Part shown: piece after piece, positions 25,501-32,410 of the stretch
Layout of the letters: each line of letters begins with the position of its first letter
Numbering within the stretch: the stretch's first letter is position 1
Origin: Alteromonas sp. ASW11-130
GTDB lineage: Bacteria; Pseudomonadota; Gammaproteobacteria; Enterobacterales; Alteromonadaceae
NCBI RefSeq assembly: GCF_026183735.1
Contig: NZ_JAPFRE010000031.1
Coordinates: 1 to 32,410 of the forward strand
Direction: 5' to 3'
Length of the DNA stretch: 32,410 nucleotides
Position numbers and translations under genes: made by a program
The notes under the pieces: generated by a model
What the model saw: the letters and a program-made list of their open reading frames with translations, nothing else
What the model was told of the DNA's origin: nothing
Database searches by the model: none

Positions 25501-28500
25501 TTCCAGAGCACGTAATTTATGAGCAATTTTATTAGCACGTTCGTTTAGCTCACCGAAAGTTAACTCAGCAAACTCGTCAACTAAAGCTATATCTTCTTCC
25601 TTTTCTTTCGCATGCAACTCGAATATATCTCGAAGCGACTCGTCATTTGTGAAGAAACCAGCGTTTGAAGGGCTGCGTTCTGTGACACCAGTATCTATCG
25701 TCAATGCAATGTCTTCTAGTTGTTCTACTTCGCTAAGTTGAACCAAAACCTCAAGAAAATGTTGCATTGCTTGTTCGACATATTGTCGCTCAAAAACGTT
25801 ATCTTTAAAGGCACAGTTCACCATCAGTTTTTCGTATACACCTACAATTAGTGAAATATCGTAATTGTTTGAACCAAACGCATCGAGAGCTTCTATTTTA
25901 ATATCATCACGTTTTGGTGCATCATTATGTTCGTTTGTGGGAAAGTTCTTAAAATCAATAACGGTTTCAAACATACTTTCGCCAGCGCCTAAGCCAGTTT
26001 CCTTTTTAATATCGTTATATGGTGTATATGCATAGGAAACGCCTTTTTGAAACGCATTTTGCAACTCCGTCAATGACTCAACAAGGTTTTCATTTCCAAA
26101 CTTGACTCGGACTGGAATGGTATTAACAAACAACCCAACAATTTTTTCTACGCCGCTGATTTCGTCTGTTCGGCCAGTGACTACAGCACCAAAAGTGACA
26201 TCATTTTGCGAGGTGTAATATTTTAAAACTGTAGCCCAGGCATACTGAAGCAACGTATTTAATGTCACATTGGCTGACTTTGCAAACTCACGTAGTTTAG
26301 AGGTATGAGTTTCATCCAGCGTAACTGTAGTTACACCAAATGTGCTATCCCCGTTCGACGTTGCTTTGGGTAACTTTAAGACGGCTAACTTGTCATAACC
26401 ACTCAAATAACCATTCCAATGTCTTCGGGCTTCATCTATGTCTTTGGAATCCAGCCAACGAACATAATCTACATAATCTACCTCAGCTGTAGTGTCAGGT
26501 TCAATCTCATTGCTAAAGGCATAATAGTACTCAAACAAAGTTTCGAAGATAAGATTCATTGACCAACCATCTAATATCGCATGGTGATTTGTGAACAGGA
26601 TTTTGTATCTTTCTTCACTTAATTTCACGAGGCAAATTCGATATAGCAAATGACTTTCCAACTCGAAGCCTTTTTTCTCATCACTTAAAACCAGTTGTTC
26701 AAACGCCTTTTCCTGTTGCTCTAAGGGGAGTTTACTAAGATCGGCTATTTTAACACTTGCCTCCACATCCTTTAATACCAGTTGATGCAATTCAGTTTCA
26801 ATTGGAACGAAAATGGTGCGAAATACACTGTACTTTTCTACAACTTTTCGCCAAGCGCTTTCAAAGTGCTCTGGAACAATTTTTCCGGACAAGCCCGGAT
26901 AATTTTGAGTCAAATAAACGGACGACTCCAATTCATTCGCAGCCAGCATTCCTACCTGGATTGATGTTGCCCGGTATAGATCTTCTATTTGGTACCGCTT
27001 TTGTAATTCGCTTAGTTTCGTTTGACTTACGCTTGCTAATGGAAAATCTGTTGGTGTGAACACTTTACCGTCAATGCTTCTGCAATGAGTGATGATTGAT
27101 TTAAATTGTTCTCTCACTTCCTCTAACAAATTGCAAATAAAGCCTTTACTGTACGCGCCGTTATTATAATCGACGGTCAAACGCAGCTTGTTATTAATGA
27201 TGCAAGCCGTAAAGCCTAGTTTATTCATTGCCGCAATATCTTCAAAAGGCCATCGTTCTATCGCCTCATTCTCACGGGCCAATAGGACTCCCTCGTCAGA
27301 CGTCAAATCAAATCGTTCTATGAATCTAAAACTCAAGCTTGGCTTATTTTTCTGCTCTATCTCTTGCAGCTCCGTACTTCCTGATAAAAATCGCAATAAG
27401 CCGTATCCAATGCCATTGCGAGGTACGGTTCTGAAGTTTTCTTTAATCGTTTTTATCACATCCGCTACTTCAGTAGTTTCACACTCAAGAATATGAGGGA
27501 AAGCGGAGGTAAAGCACCCAACCGTTCCTGAAATATCAATATCTTCTAAGAACTGCTCCCTTCCAGTTCCTTGAATTTCAATTGGTAGAGCGTTGCTTTC
27601 CGTATACTTGGAAATTGCAATATAAAGTCCGGATAAAAGCAGCTCAACCATATTGGTTGAATAAGGGGAATTTGCATTGTTTCGTATAGCAACGGTTTCT
27701 TCTTCACTTAACTCTATACTCTGTAAAGCCGCGGCTTTGTTTGTCGGAGTTATCTCTCCTTTGCTCTCACTGTAAGAAAATGGAACAACATCCAATTGCT
27801 TATGCCAATAATCCAATTCAGCTTTTGTTTCTTCCGAGCTAGCAACCTTCTCCAATAGATTGCCCCAATACTGAAAAGATGTGCCCTTATTTTCAAGCAC
27901 GACTTTATTTGCTTTTTTGTAAGAGCTAATCCCTTGCTGTAGCTCGTTAATTAATATTTGCCATGAAGCAGGGTCAAGGAGCAGTTGGTGTGAAACCATT
28001 AGCAACTTATTGAACTGATAGCCAGTAAAATGCACAAACTTGATTAAAGGGCCATCTTCTACATTCTGAATGCTTTGATAATGTTTAGAACGTTCGATTA
28101 CAAATGCTTTGATATCCTCTTCTAGTTCTGGAAGCTGTTCTTCGAATAGGCAACTTCTAACCAGATGTTCAGACATAGGTTCATACTCTGCACGCCATTG
28201 GTCCTCTGCATACTCAAATTGGAGCCTGAGAACATCGTGTTTGTTAATAATTACTGAGGTAATGCTTTCAAATACCTCATAATTCAATTCTTTTGGCACA
28301 TCTAACAAAACACTTTGATTACAATTATGCATGCATTGTTCTGCCCCCTCAAAAAATCTCTTTTGATCAGGTTGCAGTGGTGAATGATTTGACTCTAACT
28401 CTACCCCTTTGACTTTAGAGCTTGATTTCTTCGCAACCTTGGCCAGGCTCGCAACTGTTTGGTTTTCAAACAGCATATTAGTAGTAAAAACAACGCCATA

Positions 28501-31500
28501 TTTTTTAGCACGGGAAACAGCCTGAATCGCTAATATAGAGTCTCCTCCCAATGCAAAAAAACCATTGTTGACCCCGACCTGGTCAACACCTAAAAGGCCA
28601 GCAAACAAATCGCATAGTTTTTCTTCGAGCTCTGTCGTTGGAGCAACGTATTGCGAAGTAGTATTAATGTGAAGTGGTAATTGCAATAATTTCTGCTTAT
28701 CCACTTTACCGTTAGCAGTTAAAGGTAGCTCATTGACTAATTTAAAGGTGGTTGGACGCATGTAACTAACTAGACGTTTCGCACACCAATCGTTAAGCTC
28801 TTCGTACAGCTTCTCGGCATTGTCTGTATGAGCCACAACAAATGCAACTAGCATTGGGTTGCCAAGCTGTTCACTAAGTAATACAGCAGCATCATCAATA
28901 TCAGAGTGTTCGGATAACTGAGATTCAATTTCACTTGGTTCGATGCGAAAGCCTCGTAGCTTAATCTGCTCGTCATTCCTTCCTAAAAACTCCAGCGAAC
29001 CATCTTTCAAATAACGTACCATATCTCCAGTACGATATAATCGCTCTGGCTTGCCTAATGCCAACTCAAGGTCTATGAAATGACGTTGCTGTAGTTCATC
29101 TTTGTTTAGATAACCTTCCGCTACTCCGGCACCACCGATATACAACTCACCAACAGCCCCAAATGGGGCCAAGTTTTGTTCGTTTAAGACATATAGGTGT
29201 ATATTCTGAATTGGCCGACCAATTGAAACTGCGGCTTCACAGTCATTTAAATCTTCTACATTTCTAATGTACTTAACACAACAGCCAACAACGGTTTCAG
29301 TAGGACCATACTCATTAACAAACAGGAAGTTAGGAGTGTATGTATCCATAAAAGGTGAAACTGTTTTTTTCAGGAGCTGTTCACCGCCTACAACAACCGT
29401 TGATCTGCTGCTTGTCGTAACTCTATCTTCTTTCTCTTGAAACTGATGGATCAGGACCTCTAAATGGGCCGGAGTCACCTTATACAGGCGCTGAACAGAG
29501 TCATCAAGGAATAACTCACCTAACTTAGTTGTCAGTTCTTCACGCTCACCATGTAACAGTCGCAACTTCATACCAGTTACAAGCGGAGTTAAGAACGTGG
29601 TAACCGTAGCGTCGAATGTCAAAGGTGAACTGACTACTGACTCAACAATTTGTTCATCTACGTAATTCTCAACGCAATGGCTTAAATAATTGTGAAGACC
29701 TTGCCATTTAACAGCAACTCCCTTGGGTTGCCCAGTAGAGCCGGATGTATATAGTATGTAGGCTATATCATCTTGCGCTATTGGCAAAGATGGTACGTCA
29801 AGTTTTTCTGATGAAGTGCACTCGCTCAGCTCCTGGTCTATCAATATAGCTTCTGCATCGGTATTTACAGGGAAATCGGCGGAGGTAAGCAATAGCGCCA
29901 TATTACAATCGTCTACAATATGGTCGATACGATGTTGAGGGGCGTGAATATCAATAGGGACATAAGTAGCACCAACTTTCATTATAGCCAGGACTGATAC
30001 CACTAAATCAATCGACATGGGCAGAGCCAGTCCAACTCGATGTTGCTTTTCTACGCCTTTTTCAACTAAGCGGCTGGCAACAAAGTTCACTTTATTGACT
30101 AACTCCGAGTATGAAACAGTTTTGTTGTCATACTCAATCGCCACTTTGTCTGGAGTAATATTCGCTGTTTGCTCAACTTCTAATACTGGATACAAATCTT
30201 CGATTGATGCATCTGTATGGTTTAATTCCTTTAGTAGATATTGCTTCTCTTCCTCATCAGACGAGCTATAGTCCACTAAACGGCTGCCTGATTTGTCTAC
30301 AAATCCTTGAAGTAATTGCCGGAAATGGGTGTCCAATAGTTCTATGGTAGTTTGAGTGAATATGGACTTGTCCCAAATCCAATTGAGGAAAATCCCCTGC
30401 TCATTAGCACTCACATTTAATGTGATATCATACTTAGCTTGCGTCACCCCTAAATCAAAAGGAGCTACATCCAGGTAGCCTTCAGAATTTGCTAGTTTTT
30501 CTGTATTGTCCATCGAAAGCATAATTTGGAAAACTGGCGTATAACTCATAGAACGAGGTAGGTTTAATGCTTCGATAAGCTGTTCAAAAGGTATGTCTTG
30601 GTTCGACTGGGCGTCTAAGTTTACGTCTCTTACTTGCTTTAAATATTCAGCCAGAGTCGCTTGTTCATTACAATTTACTCTCAGTACTAAAGTATTTATA
30701 AAAAATCCGATTAAGTCATCCAATTGATTATTTTTGCGATTAGCAACGGGGGTACCTATGACAATATCCCTGCATCCACTGAACCTGGAAATGACTAGGC
30801 TCAAGACACTATGAACCAGCATAAAGGGAGTGATATTATGCTCGCTGGCCAGCTTTTGCATTTGACCGAAACACTCTGGCGACATTTTACTTTGAAAAGC
30901 TTGCCCTTCGGTCAACTTAGCTTTTGACCTGGCAAAATCTAGAGGAAGGCTGTGAACGACAGGTAGGTCGTTTAATCGCTCCTGCCAAAACGCCAACTGC
31001 TTTTCTATGCGTGACTCATCCATATACTGACGCTGCCATACTGCATAGTCGCTGTATTGAATCTGTAGAGGCAATAACCCATGGTCTTGATTTTGAATTA
31101 CACTCTGGTAAATCGTAACAAACTCTCTCATCAATATATCAGTGGACCAGCCATCACTTACGATATGGTGTAAGTTAAAAAAGAGTACCCCTTGTCCATC
31201 TTCCAAATGAAACCAGGTTGCTTGAATTAAAAGGTCAGAGCTCAAATCAAATATATAGGTAGACTTTTCTGCTAAAAGTTTTTTTAACTTACCTTCTCTT
31301 TCATCGCCTTTATAAAGGGATAGATCGACATGGCCAATTTTACATTTAACACCCTTGCTGATCTTACAATATATTTCTTCATCAAGATTGTGATAAGTAG
31401 TCCGCAATACATCATGTCGGGAAATAACTTCATTAATTGCTTTTTCTGCCGCGCCTGTATCGAAGTCGCCATTAATTAAATAAGCGCCCGGCATATTATA

Positions 31501-31791
31501 ATCCGGTGACCCCTGAGTGATCTCATTAAGAACCCAGAGTCTTTGTTGTTGAAAAGAAAGAGTCACTTTATCGGGGGAAATGGGAGCAGGTTTTATAACT
31601 TCTGACTCATCTTTGTCTTTAAATGATTCAAGCTCTTTCAAGATATTTATAATTTCGGGCTTAGATGCCAATATGCTGCTTCTTAATTCTGGAGTTAATG
31701 CGCCCTTAGCAGCTTGGACCTTAAGCTTGCCTTGACTCAAAAATAGCCTTACACCAGCTAAATTAGCGTCCTTTAATACATCAATTGACAT
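22555..31791 (-). CDS. NRPS, TubC-C-A(Asn-like)-T-E-C-A(Gln-like?)-T-E
   Basis: This is a 3078-residue two-module synthetase. Order, numbered from the ATG at 31791 (AGAGGA upstream; an in-frame TTG 18 bases earlier is less likely): TubC-type docking domain 1-55. C1 65-505, HHIVSDG at 208-214, LCL-like. A1 535-1040, code D-A-T-K-V-G-E-V-G-K, close to Asn. T1 with GGDS, S1085. E1 1135-1565, degenerate: HQLLLDP at 1268-1274 for HHxxxDG, QGTGRE for EGHGRE, and no FNYLG. C2 1575-2030, HHAILDG at 1736-1742, DCL-like. A2 2045-2545, code D-A-Q-D-I-G-A-V-N-K, nearest Gln. T2 with GGDS, S2586. E2 2640-3078, with HHAVVDV, ESHGRH, NTVGWFT and FNYLGQ, so probably active. The chain must pass to another protein. 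One base separates its ATG from the upstream NRPS stop. Confidence 0.95.
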   Translation of the reverse strand: MSIDVLKDANLAGVRLFLSQGKLKVQAAKGALTPELRSSILASKPEIINILKELESFKDKDESEVIKPAPISPDKVTLSFQQQRLWVLNEITQGSPDYNMPGAYLINGDFDTGAAEKAINEVISRHDVLRTTYHNLDEEIYCKISKGVKCKIGHVDLSLYKGDEREGKLKKLLAEKSTYIFDLSSDLLIQATWFHLEDGQGVLFFNLHHIVSDGWSTDILMREFVTIYQSVIQNQDHGLLPLQIQYSDYAVWQRQYMDESRIEKQLAFWQERLNDLPVVHSLPLDFARSKAKLTEGQAFQSKMSPECFGQMQKLASEHNITPFMLVHSVLSLVISRFSGCRDIVIGTPVANRKNNQLDDLIGFFINTLVLRVNCNEQATLAEYLKQVRDVNLDAQSNQDIPFEQLIEALNLPRSMSYTPVFQIMLSMDNTEKLANSEGYLDVAPFDLGVTQAKYDITLNVSANEQGIFLNWIWDKSIFTQTTIELLDTHFRQLLQGFVDKSGSRLVDYSSSDEEEKQYLLKELNHTDASIEDLYPVLEVEQTANITPDKVAIEYDNKTVSYSELVNKVNFVASRLVEKGVEKQHRVGLALPMSIDLVVSVLAIMKVGATYVPIDIHAPQHRIDHIVDDCNMALLLTSADFPVNTDAEAILIDQELSECTSSEKLDVPSLPIAQDDIAYILYTSGSTGQPKGVAVKWQGLHNYLSHCVENYVDEQIVESVVSSPLTFDATVTTFLTPLVTGMKLRLLHGEREELTTKLGELFLDDSVQRLYKVTPAHLEVLIHQFQEKEDRVTTSSRSTVVVGGEQLLKKTVSPFMDTYTPNFLFVNEYGPTETVVGCCVKYIRNVEDLNDCEAAVSIGRPIQNIHLYVLNEQNLAPFGAVGELYIGGAGVAEGYLNKDELQQRHFIDLELALGKPERLYRTGDMVRYLKDGSLEFLGRNDEQIKLRGFRIEPSEIESQLSEHSDIDDAAVLLSEQLGNPMLVAFVVAHTDNAEKLYEELNDWCAKRLVSYMRPTTFKLVNELPLTANGKVDKQKLLQLPLHINTTSQYVAPTTELEEKLCDLFAGLLGVDQVGVNNGFFALGGDSILAIQAVSRAKKYGVVFTTNMLFENQTVASLAKVAKKSSSKVKGVELESNHSPLQPDQKRFFEGAEQCMHNCNQSVLLDVPKELNYEVFESITSVIINKHDVLRLQFEYAEDQWRAEYEPMSEHLVRSCLFEEQLPELEEDIKAFVIERSKHYQSIQNVEDGPLIKFVHFTGYQFNKLLMVSHQLLLDPASWQILINELQQGISSYKKANKVVLENKGTSFQYWGNLLEKVASSEETKAELDYWHKQLDVVPFSYSESKGEITPTNKAAALQSIELSEEETVAIRNNANSPYSTNMVELLLSGLYIAISKYTESNALPIEIQGTGREQFLEDIDISGTVGCFTSAFPHILECETTEVADVIKTIKENFRTVPRNGIGYGLLRFLSGSTELQEIEQKNKPSLSFRFIERFDLTSDEGVLLARENEAIERWPFEDIAAMNKLGFTACIINNKLRLTVDYNNGAYSKGFICNLLEEVREQFKSIITHCRSIDGKVFTPTDFPLASVSQTKLSELQKRYQIEDLYRATSIQVGMLAANELESSVYLTQNYPGLSGKIVPEHFESAWRKVVEKYSVFRTIFVPIETELHQLVLKDVEASVKIADLSKLPLEQQEKAFEQLVLSDEKKGFELESHLLYRICLVKLSEERYKILFTNHHAILDGWSMNLIFETLFEYYYAFSNEIEPDTTAEVDYVDYVRWLDSKDIDEARRHWNGYLSGYDKLAVLKLPKATSNGDSTFGVTTVTLDETHTSKLREFAKSANVTLNTLLQYAWATVLKYYTSQNDVTFGAVVTGRTDEISGVEKIVGLFVNTIPVRVKFGNENLVESLTELQNAFQKGVSYAYTPYNDIKKETGLGAGESMFETVIDFKNFPTNEHNDAPKRDDIKIEALDAFGSNNYDISLIVGVYEKLMVNCAFKDNVFERQYVEQAMQHFLEVLVQLSEVEQLEDIALTIDTGVTERSPSNAGFFTNDESLRDIFELHAKEKEEDIALVDEFAELTFGELNERANKIAHKLRALEVKPNSFVGVLVDRTSATLVSILGILKAGGAWVPLDPSAPAERNRFIVDNANINHLIDCSQSADYFGNHTVVCEYQAMMDDQRLSITNLLPLNASSQSDLAYVIHTSGSTGKPKGVMIEHTALLNLAYSMRALLDSEQLVWGEVASFSFDASVQSICHLLMGGKVVVLSEKEKLDNELLQACISRNDIDILDCTPTLVDMWIEQGAAQFLPDLIVGGEAISNNLWQHLLTRDNRAFNAYGPTECAVNSCIAEINTPEPTIGHMIPNTFGVVVDQAGNAVPNGVEGELCIGGKGLARGYVNDPQKTEYSFLTSKLRSCEGERIYKTGDIVRRKMDGSFEYLGRNDEQVKFRGYRIETGEIASKLMELDKVKAATILLEGNEFEKELIACICCTELSERSRFVEEISTYAKANLPGYMVPQKYVLVDEWPLTSSGKVDRQKLLALPVESVKAKSKALPSSDVEKLLCQMFEDILNVEGIGIDDNFYDLGGDSILAIRLVAKVSKAIRKIKVRDIFSNPTIRKLAIVIELQNEEVVGADKISGAQEILPIHQEVIFSNYDKEIFDHFNVASLFSLPGDIDISLVRTTASHILNSHDALRIKFIKQGEKVHGEYIELTEEFINNACVAETIPDHFTEEEIQTELKRLCMVHQKGFDLAKGQVFKFVVFNAPDVNRLLMLAHHAVVDVISWHILVSEVNSCLESLLAGEVIASATKSTSYQEWASYLHNSVATGTYAPEIDYWASQLAPQGINVDYDFDTDVPPLMGQRAYQAVVLDTKDTRKLLSSSKVYFDAEINELLLCGLYLGLRKWRANEAYRILVESHGRHTTNTDYDLSNTVGWFTQAYPLRFDFSPENVPKSILAVQELLNGVPNQGLGYGVLRFLEQHSTLTEQDKDPVFQIMFNYLGQFNSLVNDSTLLEFRPEDCGPVAHPEMIPIAHMAFQGGVYGENLAMNIEYDRRHFKTESIEELAGYIQGSLIEIIKLSKD

Positions 31792-31792
31792 C

Positions 31793-32410
31793 TTATAGTT
31801 CCTCTTCAATTAGTTCTTCTGAGTGCAGCTCTTCAGACTCGTTACTTTTCCAGTAAACCTCGAGCACACTTGCTTGCTCAGCAATAGTTGGGTGATTAAA
31901 TAAGGTGTTTATCGCCATCTCGACGCCAAATGCATCTTTAAGTTTACCCTGTAGTCGTGTAATCAACAAAGAGTTACCACCTATATTAAAGAAATTGTCT
32001 TTCACGCCAATATCCCGTGAGATATTCAATAAATCACTCCAGATTTCACACATCATTGTTTCAATATCATTATTTGGTGCTACGTATTCCTCATGTAAGC
32101 CGCTTACATTTGGAGATAGTAGTGCGCTTTTATCGATCTTCCCATTTGGGGTCAATGGCCAATCACTCACTACCATGAAACCTTTCGGCATCATATACTC
32201 AGGCAATGTTACCCGTAACCCTTTTACAATTTCTGCTATAAATGCGTTACGCAATTCCTCAGAATCAGCTTTATCCTGGTAGCTTTCTTCCGGCTTGATG
32301 TACCCCACTAACTGTTGACTACCCGCGATCTCTCTGGCCACCACTAAGGCGGAGTCCACACCTGCCTGAGCGCACAGCTGCGCTTCTATCTCACCCAGCT
32401 CAATACGGAA
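31793..32410 (-). CDS. NRPS C-terminal part: A (end) and T, cut by edge
   Basis: The last 205 residues of an NRPS whose gene runs off the right edge. It begins inside the A8 region (FRIELGEIEAQL), continues through A10 (PLTPNGKIDKSALL) to a carrier domain with NIGGNSLL, and ends in an acidic tail (SEELHSEELIEEEL). GGNS rather than GGDS, and no epimerase, fit a carrier that hands an L-residue to the LCL-like C1 of the next protein. The substrate code lies outside the window. The acidic tail just before a protein that opens with a TubC docking domain suggests a docking pair. The stop is one base from the next ATG. Confidence 0.95.
   Translation of the reverse strand, partial: FRIELGEIEAQLCAQAGVDSALVVAREIAGSQQLVGYIKPEESYQDKADSEELRNAFIAEIVKGLRVTLPEYMMPKGFMVVSDWPLTPNGKIDKSALLSPNVSGLHEEYVAPNNDIETMMCEIWSDLLNISRDIGVKDNFFNIGGNSLLITRLQGKLKDAFGVEMAINTLFNHPTIAEQASVLEVYWKSNESEELHSEELIEEEL

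Overview
The window looks like an accessory region of a Gram-negative, moderately AT-rich gammaproteobacterium, probably marine and Alteromonadales/Pseudoalteromonas-like. That lineage is inferred from gene style, base composition, a lipoprotein signal and a MacAB-like exporter; no marker gene confirms it. About 25.6 kb (6831 to the right edge) is a single minus-strand nonribosomal peptide synthetase (NRPS) gene cluster that runs in from beyond the right edge. I do not recognise its product.

In transcription order (right to left) the cluster holds: the 3' end of an NRPS (A-T, acidic tail); a 3078-residue NRPS (TubC docking domain, C-A-T-E-C-A-T-E); a NodU/TobZ-type O-carbamoyltransferase; an SGNH-like/TPR/beta-sandwich protein; a CmlA-type di-iron beta-hydroxylase; a three-gene MacAB-like exporter (HlyD adaptor, ATPase, duplicated FtsX-type permease); a type II thioesterase; a short-chain dehydrogenase; a 985-residue NRPS (degenerate C, A, T); and a SyrP/TauD-like Fe(II)/2-oxoglutarate oxygenase. 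Read by hand, the three complete adenylation domains give DATKVGEVGK (Asn-like), DAQDIGAVNK (nearest Gln, uncertain) and DFWSVGMVHK (Thr-like). The logic suggests a peptide carrying Asn, a Gln-like residue and Thr or a Thr-derived unit. Beta-hydroxylation on the carrier protein and O-carbamoylation would follow, then export. No chain-terminating TE or reductase domain is visible here.

Convergent to the cluster, two plus-strand genes (4676-6655) encode a second type II thioesterase and an S12 (beta-lactamase-fold) lipoprotein. Both may belong to the cluster.

The left 4.4 kb is different. It holds a small XRE-like regulator with two identical 12-bp palindromes 21 bp apart upstream, two coupled membrane-protein genes, and a minus-strand trio (two 2-oxoglutarate-oxygenase-fold proteins and a small secreted protein). 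It also holds the badly decayed remains of an S9 oligopeptidase B-like gene. No RNA genes, CRISPR arrays or intact mobile elements were seen.
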